Source of the DNA: Arachidicoccus ginsenosidivorans
Lineage (GTDB): Bacteria; Bacteroidota; Bacteroidia; Chitinophagales; Chitinophagaceae
Direction: 5' to 3'
Length of the DNA stretch: 64,000 bases
Assembly: GCF_007971385.1 (NCBI RefSeq)
Contig: NZ_CP042434.1
Span: 4,712,001-4,776,000 of the forward strand
Shown in pieces: positions 49,464 to 58,098 of this stretch. Position numbers and translations under genes: made by a program. Below the pieces are notes generated by a model. That model ran no database searches and had not been told where the DNA came from. It saw nothing but the letters and a program-made list of their open reading frames with translations. Each line of letters starts with the position of its first letter. The first letter of the stretch is position 1.

Positions 49464-49721
49464 GGCGCTAGTGCAGTTAATATTACCAGGTTGCTTTGCT
49501 GGCAAATTGCTAAAATTAGTGGCGCTCTCCTTTGTCATTGCAGCTCCTGTTGCCTGGTATGCGATGCATAAGTGGCTCAATCATTTTGATGATAGGATGG
49601 CTGCCCACTTGTGGTGGTTTATACTTGCTGACGCCATCGGTATCTTAGTGGTCATAATCTGGGGTGGCTGGCAAGCGGTAAAAGCTGCCGGGTAAACCCG
49701 GTCAGCCTGAAAACAGAGTAA
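49464..49721 (+). pseudogene. Remnant of an FtsX/MacB-type ABC permease C-terminus
   Basis: Three frames spell the usual FtsX end: GASAVNITRLL, then GKLLKLVALSFVIAAPVAWYAMHKWLNHF through a final transmembrane helix to WQAVKAA, then VNPVSLKTE and TAA at 49719-49721. The first junction needs a base removed, the second a base added, and just upstream the frame has a stop (TAG). This mixed damage and the lack of the rest of the gene indicate true decay, not a single sequencing slip. Confidence 0.75.
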
Positions 49722-49789
49722 GCTACCCTTAATAGTGCCCACTACTAAATTCAGTTAACTGTTAAAATGTAGTGATTTGTTTAATAATA

Positions 49790-49821
49790 TTTGCCTACTT
49801 ACTAGTAGGTAGGTATCTTTG
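49790..49821 (+). promoter_or_regulatory. Promoter with embedded operator for the TetR gene
   Basis: TTTG (49790-49793), 20 bases, then TATCTTTG (49814-49821). The inverted repeat CCTACT-TACT-AGTAGG (49794-49809) fills the spacer, an ideal place for repression. The start codon lies four bases after the -7 box, so the mRNA is probably leaderless. Confidence 0.75.
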
Positions 49822-49825
49822 TGGC

Positions 49826-50377
49826 ATGCAAACACGCGATAAAATCATTCAAATCGGCGATGAACTCATTCGTAAAATTGGGTATAATGCTTTTAGTTTC
49901 AGTGATATATCCAAAATTTTACAAATAAAAAACGCGTCCATTCATTATCATTTTCCGACTAAATCCATGTTGGTCATTTCCATTATACAGAAGCATTTGT
50001 ATTTATTAGAGCGGTTTAAAAAGACAGTATCTGATAGAACAGCTACAGACAAAATGATACAATTTCTGGCGGTATATGCCATGGGTAGGTCCAATAGTAA
50101 GATCAGCATTCTGGGGGCGCTAGCTAATGACTATTATACCTTTGACACACCTATTCAAAACGAATTAAAACTACTGATGGAAAATACCCTGAACTGGTTA
50201 ACAGAAACCCTTAAGGAAGGTAAAACTGACGGATCATTCCATTACCCCATGGATCATAGAACAAAAGCTACCATGATTATCACCAACCTGCTAGGCGCAG
50301 AAAAGTTGGCCAGGATCACTTTTAGCCACGATTTTCAGGAAATTAAGGAAACCATTTTATCAGAATTAATTAAATAA
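49826..50377 (+). CDS. TetR/AcrR-family transcriptional regulator
   Basis: A 183-residue repressor. The N-terminal helix-turn-helix reads IGYNAFSFSDISKILQIKNASIHYHFPTKSMLVISI, the standard TetR pattern. The C-terminal ligand domain is typical in length but gives no clue to the ligand. The start at ATG 49826 fits the domain; the upstream frame to 49772 runs through the promoter and is rejected. The operator-like repeat in its own promoter suggests autoregulation, and the ketoacyl synthase gene only 4 bases downstream is probably controlled too. Confidence 0.92.
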   Translation: MQTRDKIIQIGDELIRKIGYNAFSFSDISKILQIKNASIHYHFPTKSMLVISIIQKHLYLLERFKKTVSDRTATDKMIQFLAVYAMGRSNSKISILGALANDYYTFDTPIQNELKLLMENTLNWLTETLKEGKTDGSFHYPMDHRTKATMIITNLLGAEKLARITFSHDFQEIKETILSELIK

Positions 50378-50381
50378 AATC

Positions 50382-51625
50382 ATGAGAAGAGTCGTCATAA
50401 CCGGTCTAGGAGTACTGACCCCTATTGGTAATAACGTACCAGATTTCTGGGAGGCTTTAAAGCAAGGCAAAAGTGGTGCAGGTCTCATCACCAGATTTGA
50501 CCCCTCCAGGTTTAAAACAAAGTTTGCCTGTGAGGTTAAAAACTTTAATCCATTAGACTTTATGGATAAATCTGACGCCAGAAAATACGACGCCTTTACG
50601 CAATACGCACTCGCCACTGTCCAGCAGGCGCTAAAGCAGGCAGACGTCGATTTTGAAAAACTAGGTAGAAACAGAGTGGGCGTTATCTGGGGATCTGGCA
50701 ATGGCGGTATCACCACCTTTGAACAACAGATCACTGAATTTAATGCAGGTGACGGCACGCCCAGGTTCAGTCCATTTTTTATCCCAAAGATCATCACTGA
50801 TATTGCTGCAGGTGTCATTTCTATTAAATACGGGCTTAGAGGCGTAAACTTTGCGACCGTGTCTGCTTGCTCAACGTCCAATACGGCCATTATTGAAGCC
50901 TTTAACTACATAAAATGGGGAAAGGCAGATATGATCATTACTGGCGGTTCAGAAGCTTCTGTGTCGCAGGCTTCAGTTGGTGGATTTAATGCAGCAAGGG
51001 CGCTTTCAACCCTTAATGAGAGCCCGACTGAGGCCTCAAAGCCCTTTGACGTAAATAGAGACGGCTTTGTGATTGGGGAAGGTGCAGGTGCTATTATATT
51101 GGAAGAGCTGGAGCATGCCAAAAAAAGAAGTGCGCATATTCTGGCAGAAATTGCTGGTGGTGCAATGGCAGCCGATGCTTACCACTTGACAGGCACGCAT
51201 CCCGATGGTGAAGGCGCTATTTTGGGGATGAACTTAGCACTGCAAGACGCGGAGATTACTGAGCAGCAGATTGACTACCTGAATGCCCATGCTACTTCCA
51301 CTCAGCAAGGTGACACCAGTGAATTAAGAGCCATTGCCAGCGTATTTAGGGCCAATAGTCATTTAAATATCAGTGCGACCAAGTCCATGACAGGTCATTT
51401 ATTAGGCGCTGCAGGTGTAGTGGAGGCGATCGCTTGTATAAAGGCGATCACCGATCAGATAGTCCCACCTACCATCAACACGAAAATGGTTGATCCCGAG
51501 TTTGACGGCCGCTTTAATCTTACCTTAAAGACCGCCCAACAAAAACGGTGAACTATGCCATGAATAACACCTTTGGGTTTGGGGGCCACATTGCTACCAG
51601 CATCTTCAAACGCTTTGATGGATAA
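50382..51625 (+). pseudogene. fabF: Beta-ketoacyl-ACP synthase II, one-base frameshift
   Basis: FabF-type condensing enzymes extend acyl-ACP with malonyl-ACP. The catalytic Cys is in TVSACSTSNTAI and the catalytic His residues are in NAHATSTQQGD and KSMTGHLLGAAG. The frame is lost at the A run 51541-51545. One more A gives KTVNYAMNNTFGFGGHIATSIF and a normal 414-residue length. It is downstream of a TetR gene, which is unusual for the housekeeping copy, so it may serve a regulated lipid or polyketide-like pathway; a second fabF elsewhere would support this. Confidence 0.88.
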
Positions 51626-51674
51626 CATTAAGTCTTAGCATTTATTGAACCCACCTTTGATTACAATAAGTAAT

Positions 51675-51718
51675 CATTGCCCGGCTGTGGCTAGCGTCTG
51701 GCCGGGCAATGCTTGTTT
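51675..51718 (+). terminator. Terminator after fabF
   Basis: An 11-bp stem CATTGCCCGGC/GCCGGGCAATG with a 15-nt loop is followed by a weak T-rich stretch (CTTGTTTAT), 50 bases past the fabF stop. Confidence 0.6.
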
Positions 51719-52077
51719 ATAGCCAAGGCAAACGGCCATTTTTATATTATGCAGCTGTATTGTGTTGCTGTTATGTGGTGCTTTCTTGTCCCCTGGATCT
51801 TATTCATCTAGTCCCCGCTCTGCTAATGTTGTATTGTTGGTTCATATATAGATTAATGCGGGTTTTGATACGAGCTTGTTTATTAAATCTGATGTCAATG
51901 CGACTTTGTTTTCTATATAGGGTTGCTCCTGAAAAGTAAAATGGTGCAATTGTATATCCTAGATTAAATAGTGCTAAACCTATACCGGATAAAATGAGGT
52001 GATTTCAATATTTTCTATACCAGCTACATTGTACGAAACCTCATGGTAGCTAAGCGAAGATTAATCTTCACTTAAAC
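51719..52077. other. Gene-free region with possible TnpB-element right end
   Basis: No convincing gene; a short Cys/Leu-rich open frame at 51709-51939 overlaps the terminator and is rejected. The perfect palindrome GAAGATTAATCTTC at 52056-52069 lies just past the tnpB stop. It could be a subterminal hairpin of an IS200/IS605-type right end or part of its guide RNA. Confidence 0.35.
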
Positions 52078-52818
52078 TTACCCCTTCGGTTTATCAGGCT
52101 TCACAGACTCCTCCAATGAAGACGCCTCCACCTGTTTGGGTTTACCCTCCGACTGAGTACCGCAGCCGGACATTATTTTTAAGCCTTCGGCTAATATATT
52201 TTTAGCGGCATTAATATCCCGATCATGATGTGCTCCACAAGACTGGCAGGTCCACGACCTGTCAGCCAGGGTCAGATCCTGCTTAATCCAGCCACAGCCA
52301 GAGCAGGTCTTACTGGATGGATAGAACCGGTCTATTTCAATATAGACCCGGTCATGCCATGCACATTTATATTTTAGTTCTGTACGAATCCTACCTAAGG
52401 AAACGTCCGCCAGGGATTTAGCCAGATTATGATTTTTGATCAGATTTGCAACAGCAAGATCTTCTGCACACAGTATATCATGGTTCTTGACAATCTCTGT
52501 AGTTATTTTGCTGATAAAATCCTTTCTCATATTGGCTATCCGCTCATGAAGCAACGCCACCTTTTTTCTTTGGCGTTGCCTGGAATTACTTCCTTTTTGC
52601 TTCTTTGCAAGCTGTCTTTGTTCATAGGCAAGCTTTTTCTCAAGTGATTTAAATGCTTTAATATTTTTGTATATGGTCCCATCTGATAAGATAACCGCCT
52701 CTTTTATGCCCAAATCAATTCCAGCCTGTTTACCGGTCTTCTCAAATGTTTTTTTTGTACCTGCTACAGTAAGAGATACATAATATTTATCCGTAGGTGT
52801 TCGTGAACAATCCTTCAA
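52078..52818 (-). pseudogene. tnpB: TnpB-family (IS200/IS605 OrfB-like) RNA-guided nuclease, 5'-truncated
   Basis: The 246 residues cover only the C-terminal two thirds of a normal TnpB (about 370-400). RuvC catalytic residues are present: Asp in AGIDLGIKEAV, Glu in CAEDLAVANLI, and Asp in HHDRDINAAKNIL. A zinc ribbon lies between (CSGCG and CQSCG). The N-terminal region is missing; upstream the frame reads KTIRV but is broken by stops near 52825. No tnpA lies nearby. TnpB uses a guide RNA encoded at its 3' end; this copy is probably inactive. Confidence 0.88.
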
Positions 52819-53178
52819 CCCTTATGGTTTTACCTGGCAATATTACCAGGTAGTTTGCAAGCATAGTTCTAACCAATTAAATTGCTCCATAGTCGCTTTT
52901 GAAAGATCCAGCAGGTTGCCATTATTGTATTAAAGTACCTTTCATGGGTAAGAGAAAATCAAACCTGTTTTCGCATTATTTATTTATCTTTGATAGTATG
53001 CAGTGCCTGGAAGCATTTTGAGAATGTATTTTATTGATATTGTGTTATGTATGTTTATTTTGAGTAGGAGTCTATACCGCTTTTCTGCGCACAATTGAAA
53101 TCGCTTATACAATCAATAATATAACTCAGCTGTTGTTAAATTGGCTTTTTTTGTTATGAATAAGAAAATAGTCTTCCC
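52819..53178. other. Gene-free region with decayed 5' part of tnpB
   Basis: A hairpin ACCTGG/CCAGGT (52832-52851) and broken tnpB-like frame lie next to the truncated gene. A short minus-strand stretch reading NGNLLDLSKATMEQFNWLEL (about 52920-52860) is protein-like but closed by stops. No intact gene. Confidence 0.35.
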
Positions 53179-54087
53179 ATGAAAAGAAATAGCACCATAC
53201 AGAAGCAGACGACTTTTTTCGTTATGCTGGTCTTAGGGGTTTCACTGAGTTTTATAACAACAGTAGCTGGACAATCTTACAGTGGGATATATAAAAACGT
53301 TTGGCATTATAAAAATGACGCCTTGGAAACCACTTCTTATCAAAAGATACTCTTTTTAAATGATTCGACCTGCTTATTTATAAACAGTGACCGTCCAGAT
53401 GACTTACAATTTAATTCAACAGGACCCAATATTGCAAGGTATATTGGTCGTAAAATTGTATATAAAGGACAGCCTAGATGGTTTATTGTGCGTGATGATG
53501 CAAATATAGGCTACCGGATAGCTGCCAGTACATTTACAGATACCTCCGGCAGGCTGGATTTTTATCAGGCAGTTAATTATAATTGGGCGCTAGACCCTAA
53601 TAGCAAAATACCGGAACCCTCAAAAAATCCTTATGAGATCTATGAGTTACAATTTTTCAAAGATTCTTTTTATGTAAGTGCTATTAGAACCTTTCAACCA
53701 GATAATGGGGATCTTGGTATGCACTATAAGATAAAGAGCATTGCATATAATCATAGTAATACGCAAAGGCTGCCAAAGATGGATCCTCGTCAAGTTATCC
53801 AAAAGAACTGCACCTTAACTACCTCTGATATGCAGCATTTTTGCACAAACTGCTTTTTCCCGGCCACTGTAAAGTCAGATGTTGACGGTAGGTATATTCC
53901 CATTAGTGAAAATATCGCTGGCAACACGATGGAAGCGCGCTTTAAAACAGGGGAAAGTGTACTGGTTCAAAAGGGTACTTACATGAATTATGCGTTTATA
54001 GTGACCACGGATAACCAAAACCATATCAAAAAGTACGGGTGGATCTTAAGAAGTCAGCTAACCCCTAAAGAGGCCATTTTGCATTGA
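53179..54087 (+). CDS. Exported hypothetical protein
   Basis: A 302-residue protein with a signal peptide (ending TTVAGQ) and then a mostly beta-strand domain rich in Tyr, Phe and Asn (SGIYKNVWHYKNDALETTSY). A segment with three Cys (KNCTLTTSDMQHFCTNCFF) follows. The last 60 residues (TGESVLVQKGTYMNYAFIVTTD, KKYGWILRSQL) resemble an SH3-like fold. No family is recognised. It is probably periplasmic or surface-exposed, and stands alone between the TnpB remnant and a DUF1801 gene. Confidence 0.7.
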   Translation: MKRNSTIQKQTTFFVMLVLGVSLSFITTVAGQSYSGIYKNVWHYKNDALETTSYQKILFLNDSTCLFINSDRPDDLQFNSTGPNIARYIGRKIVYKGQPRWFIVRDDANIGYRIAASTFTDTSGRLDFYQAVNYNWALDPNSKIPEPSKNPYEIYELQFFKDSFYVSAIRTFQPDNGDLGMHYKIKSIAYNHSNTQRLPKMDPRQVIQKNCTLTTSDMQHFCTNCFFPATVKSDVDGRYIPISENIAGNTMEARFKTGESVLVQKGTYMNYAFIVTTDNQNHIKKYGWILRSQLTPKEAILH

Positions 54088-54274
54088 TCACCTGCCTGCT
54101 CAATGAAAGTACATAGCTTCATAAATATTGGGAGCAGGACGCCAGGCTGTGCTGCTTACGCTCCCACCCCATAAATAAATGTAAATATCCCTCTAAGCCT
54201 ATGGCAAACCATTTAATTGCTGTATCTTACAGGTGCATTCAGGATGTATTTCTGATCCCTTAAAATTCAGTCTT

Positions 54275-54664
54275 ATGGAAAAGCGCTTTTCAAATGTAGA
54301 CGCCTATATTGCCAGTTTCCCTCCAGATATCCAGATGTTGCTTGATGATGTACGTAGTACCATCAAAAAAGCTGCACCGGAAGCTACGGAAGGTATCAGC
54401 TATGGCATCGCCGCCTATCACTATAAAGAGCAGCCCCTGCTTTATTTTGGGGGATTCAAAAAGCATATTGGCATTTTTGCTACCCCGGAGGCGCAACAGG
54501 AATTCCAGGAAGAACTCTCGGATTACAAACAAGGCAAAGGTTCTGTCAAGTTTCCTTTTAGTAAGCCGCTGCCATTACCTTTGATTACCCGTATCGTGAA
54601 ATTCAATCGGCAGCGCCTAAAAAATAGCCCGAAAACCGGGTCAGGCAAAACGTCCAAAAAATAG
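54275..54664 (+). CDS. DUF1801/YdhG-like protein
   Basis: A 129-residue cytosolic protein of the DUF1801 (YdhG, frataxin-like iron-chaperone fold) family. Diagnostic parts are VDAYIASFPPDIQMLLDDVRSTIKKAAPEATEGISYGIAAYHY, then LLYFGGFKKHIGIFATP and GKGSVKFPFSKPLPLPLITRIVKF. It has a Lys-rich tail. ATG 54275 fits the domain start better than 54233. The molecular role of the family is poorly known. Confidence 0.85.
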   Translation: MEKRFSNVDAYIASFPPDIQMLLDDVRSTIKKAAPEATEGISYGIAAYHYKEQPLLYFGGFKKHIGIFATPEAQQEFQEELSDYKQGKGSVKFPFSKPLPLPLITRIVKFNRQRLKNSPKTGSGKTSKK

Positions 54665-54701
54665 CACAGAAAAATTAGGGAAAAATAGCCCTTAAAGATA
54701 G

Positions 54702-54709
54702 TACCTTTG
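54702..54709 (+). promoter_or_regulatory. -7 element for the small membrane protein gene
   Basis: TACCTTTG matches TAnnTTTG, 45 bases before the start at 54754. No TTTG partner is seen at the usual spacing. Confidence 0.45.
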
Positions 54710-54753
54710 TGGCGCGGCTTATTTTGCCTATAAATGTAAATGATAGAAAAGTA

Positions 54754-54921
54754 ATGGGTAAATTCTTAAAACAAATAGCAGAATATCTATATATAAAGAG
54801 AGACAAAAACAAACCTAAGCCCAGTATGTATCTTAGAATGATGCATGGCATGAACCGCATCTCCATTGTTGTCTTTTTACTGGCATTGCTATTTTTACTC
54901 TTCAGGTGGATCTTTAAGTAG
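54754..54921 (+). CDS. Small DUF6728-like membrane protein
   Basis: A 55-residue protein, MGKFLKQIAEYLYIKRDKN... then NLR-like YLRMMHGMNRISIVVF and one transmembrane helix near the end (FLLALLFLLFRWIF). The MMHGMNRIS block before the helix is, from memory, typical of the small DUF6728 family of Bacteroidota. Function unknown. ATG 54754 is chosen because an upstream ATG at 54709 falls on the promoter box. Confidence 0.7.
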   Translation: MGKFLKQIAEYLYIKRDKNKPKPSMYLRMMHGMNRISIVVFLLALLFLLFRWIFK

Positions 54922-55104
54922 GACAGTCGCCAAGTCAAGTTAACAAGTTCAATTGAGCTCGCTTAATAAGCTGAACCAGTAATTGAATGGGAAAAACACT
55001 TTAGGGCATGCTACTGCTCAATGGACATCACATCCTTAATAAGTCCTAAAATCGGCATTTGCCATTGCTGTTGCCTTTGTTATGCGCTTAAATCCGCCTT
55101 CACG

Positions 55105-55707
55105 TTAATTTAGTTGATCCATACTTTTAACACCGGTAGGCCTATCGGTGGTCGCCATCTGATCGGTGTTAACCGCATCCAATTGACCCGTTTTTGCACG
55201 CAGCGCGGCTGCAGATTGCTGCCTAAACGAAAAATACCGTTGGGAAAAATAAGTAAAGGACACGACTATAACCGTCATTAAGATATAGGAAGGCGTTGGA
55301 TACCAATGGAAAACCTCCACAAACAACTTCAGGATCCCATAATTCAGGAAAATATTCAGGATCAGAATCGTAAAATACCTAAAGAGCTGAATACGTCTTC
55401 TCAAATGAGAGCCCGGGAAAACCACGAACAGATTCAGATAAAAGCCGATCGGAAAAGTAACGCAAAAAGCAGAAATAAAAGAAGCCACATAAGGCGTTAA
55501 AACAAACCCGAAAGGCATATGTGCCAAATCTTTATGGTAGACAAAATGGTAGAAAAACGTAAAAAGCAAAATATTAAAAGCCTGGTTTCCGCCGCCACAG
55601 ACTGCATAACGAAAGGTCTGGGCAGGCAAAAAGCGCCTGAAGGGCGGATAAAAATAATCCACCAAGGCTAAAATCGCATTTTTAAGTTTATAATGGAGCT
55701 TCAACAT
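55105..55707 (-). CDS. GtrA-family membrane protein
   Basis: A 200-residue inner-membrane protein with four predicted helices. The N-terminal FRYAVCGGGNQAFNILLFTFFYH and the PIGFYLNLFVVFPGS and RRIQLFRYFTILILNIFLNYGILKL segments match GtrA, which is linked to moving or modifying lipid-linked sugars. The C-terminal 35 residues are polar and look disordered. It stands alone on the minus strand. Confidence 0.88.
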   Translation of the reverse strand: MLKLHYKLKNAILALVDYFYPPFRRFLPAQTFRYAVCGGGNQAFNILLFTFFYHFVYHKDLAHMPFGFVLTPYVASFISAFCVTFPIGFYLNLFVVFPGSHLRRRIQLFRYFTILILNIFLNYGILKLFVEVFHWYPTPSYILMTVIVVSFTYFSQRYFSFRQQSAAALRAKTGQLDAVNTDQMATTDRPTGVKSMDQLN

Positions 55708-55863
55708 GAATCAGTCGCAAATGTATACCAGAAAATAATAATAACCACCTGAGTTGCAAAATGATTTACATCTTTTTAGCATCTTTTTTTCATACCTATA
55801 AAAGCCGGAAAACCAACCAGGAAATCACCTAAATTGTGCCATTTTTTACCCTTTAAAACTCTA

Positions 55864-55895
55864 TTTGTTATTCCTTGCTAAACAAATTATTTTTG
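55864..55895 (+). promoter_or_regulatory. Promoter of argS
   Basis: TTTG (55864-55867), 20 bases, then TATTTTTG (55888-55895). A full match to the Bacteroidota promoter pattern, 20 bases before the argS start. Confidence 0.75.
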
Positions 55896-55914
55896 CCCAC
55901 AGAAATAATACCCA

Positions 55915-57720
55915 ATGAATATCATTATACAGATAAAAACTGCTGCGGCAGCCACCATCGAATCCTTATATGGCCTGGAGCTTTCCCCGGAAGCGGTGCT
56001 GATCAACCAGACCAAGCCGGAGTTTGAGGGTGACTATACAGTAGTGCTCTTTTCCTTTGTAAAAACACTTAGAAAGTCACCGGAAATGCTTGGCGCAGAA
56101 ATCGGCGCTCAAATCGTAAAAGGCTGGCCTGATTTGTTTACAGGGTATAATGTTATTAAAGGGTTCCTCAATCTGACTGTAGCCGATAGCTACTGGCAGA
56201 CATTTGCCCTGGACAACCAGGCCAATGCTGATTTTGGCAGGTTACCAGCTACTGGCAAGCGGGTAATGGTAGAATACTCCTCTCCTAATACCAATAAACC
56301 ACTCCATTTAGGGCATTTACGCAATAATTTTCTGGGATATAGTATTACAGAGATTCTAAAGGCGGCCGGTAATGCCACTTTCAGTTCCTGCGTGGTAAAT
56401 GACCGGGGTATCCATATCTGTAAATCGATGATCGCCTGGCAGATGTTTGCAGCGGGTGCCACTCCAGCATCGACTGGCATCAAAGGTGATCACTTTGTGG
56501 GGCAATACTACGTCAAATTCAATGACGAGTATAAAATTCAGGTGCAGGCACTGGTAGACAGCGGTATGGAAAAAGAATTGGCAGAAAAACAGGCGCCCAT
56601 TATGGAAGCAACTCAGCAGATGCTGCTGGACTGGGAAGCCGGAGAACCAGCCGTTATAGAACTTTGGAAGAAAATGAATAGCTGGGTCTATACAGGATTT
56701 GATGCCACTTATCAGATGATCGGCACTCGTTTTGATAAAGTCTATTATGAAAGCAATACCTATTTACTGGGTAAAGACCTGGTAGAATCCGGACTGAAAA
56801 AAGGGGTTTTCTACCAAAAAGAAGACGGCAGTGTCTGGATTGATTTAACCAGAGACGGGCTGGACGAAAAACTAGTCAGAAGAAGCGACGGTACATCTGT
56901 ATATATTACACAGGATATAGGTCTGGCAGAAGAAAAACAAAAAGAGTTTAATATACAGGAAAGCATTTACGTCGTTGGAGATGAACAAAATTACCATTTT
57001 AAGGTCCTGAAGCTCATTTGCCAAAAACTAGGGCTGCCTTCTGCTGACGGCATCTATCATTTAAGTTATGGTATGGTAGAGCTGCCTTCAGGGCGAATGA
57101 AAAGCCGGGAAGGCACCGTGGTAGATGCAGATGAACTGATCGAAAGGATGATCTCCATTGCCCGGCAGAAAACAGAAGAACTGGGCAAAGTCAGTGATTT
57201 TAATGAAGCGGAACTGGTATCCTTATACAATATGATCGGACTAGGCGCCTTAAAATTTTTCCTACTAAGGGTAGATCCTAAAAAAAAAATGTTGTTTAAT
57301 CCAGAGGAAAGTATTGATTTTCATGGCTTCACTGGTCCATTTGTCCAATATACGCATGCCCGTATCAAAAGCATCTTAAGGAAACTTAAGGCAAATGAAA
57401 CGCCGCAGGCTGATAAGCCAACAACAAGTGACACTACCTCAGCGGCGCCACTGTTGGTGGCAGAAAAGGAAGTGTTGGTGGCCCTGGAGCAATATCCAGC
57501 TCTTATACAGGAAGCGGCCACTGAACATGACCCCTCCAAAATCGCCATTTATGTATTCAACCTGGCCAAACTTTTTAATGCGCTGTATGCTGAACATTCA
57601 ATTCTAAATGCAGAAAGCGTAGAGAAAAAGGCATTAAGGACTAAAATTGCCCTGCTTACCGGAAACACCATAAAAAGTGCTATGGCTTTATTAGGTATTG
57701 AAGTGCCTGAAAGAATGTAG
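55915..57720 (+). CDS. argS: Arginine--tRNA ligase
   Basis: A class I synthetase that charges tRNA-Arg, 601 residues. The N-terminal Add1 domain precedes the HIGH-like motif in SSPNTNKPLHLGHLRNN. The second signature is GRMKSREGTVVDADELI, the ArgRS form of KMSKS. The C-terminal anticodon-binding DALR domain holds KLFNALYAEHSIL and ends with MALLGIEVPERM. The gene is full length and intact, under a well-formed promoter. Confidence 0.97.
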   Translation: MNIIIQIKTAAAATIESLYGLELSPEAVLINQTKPEFEGDYTVVLFSFVKTLRKSPEMLGAEIGAQIVKGWPDLFTGYNVIKGFLNLTVADSYWQTFALDNQANADFGRLPATGKRVMVEYSSPNTNKPLHLGHLRNNFLGYSITEILKAAGNATFSSCVVNDRGIHICKSMIAWQMFAAGATPASTGIKGDHFVGQYYVKFNDEYKIQVQALVDSGMEKELAEKQAPIMEATQQMLLDWEAGEPAVIELWKKMNSWVYTGFDATYQMIGTRFDKVYYESNTYLLGKDLVESGLKKGVFYQKEDGSVWIDLTRDGLDEKLVRRSDGTSVYITQDIGLAEEKQKEFNIQESIYVVGDEQNYHFKVLKLICQKLGLPSADGIYHLSYGMVELPSGRMKSREGTVVDADELIERMISIARQKTEELGKVSDFNEAELVSLYNMIGLGALKFFLLRVDPKKKMLFNPEESIDFHGFTGPFVQYTHARIKSILRKLKANETPQADKPTTSDTTSAAPLLVAEKEVLVALEQYPALIQEAATEHDPSKIAIYVFNLAKLFNALYAEHSILNAESVEKKALRTKIALLTGNTIKSAMALLGIEVPERM

Positions 57721-58098
57721 GTTAAACAATTTTTTATTCTTTAATTGTCTTATAATTATTTGATTTTGAGTTTATAAACTCCTTTTATTAATATTTTATT
57801 TTAATTAAAATGGTTACTTATGATACTACATGAACCGCAGCGCCTAATTAAATAATGCAGATCGGTGGATATCTTAAGCGAGTATATTTAAATTAATAAA
57901 ATGTAATAACTATAATAACCTGATAATTAATATTTTATTAGAAATCTTACGGGCCATTAATTCATAGATGTGCTATTAAAACAATGGTGATTTTGACGGG
58001 TATAAATGGCACCCATTTTAAATATATGGAATCTTACCCTACCTTTGCAGCACTGAAAATCAAAAATTGTTGTCCTTAAAAATATAAATAAGCACATT
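57721..58098. other. AT-rich gene-free region between argS and the oxoamine synthase
   Basis: A palindrome GAGTTTATAAACTC at 57768-57781 followed by CTTTTATT may weakly terminate argS. The phrase ATTAATATTTTATT occurs twice (near 57788 and 57926). TACCTTTG at 58040-58047 is the likely -7 box for the next gene. Confidence 0.4.

Noticed and set aside
42300-49470. TAG read as Gln (stop codon reassignment)
   Set aside because: TAG ends several intact genes here, such as argS and def, and the internal TAGs occur only in already damaged genes.
51709-51939. Short plus-strand open frame of 76 codons
   Set aside because: It overlaps the fabF terminator, is Cys/Leu-rich without a clear membrane plan, and has no promoter or known relative.
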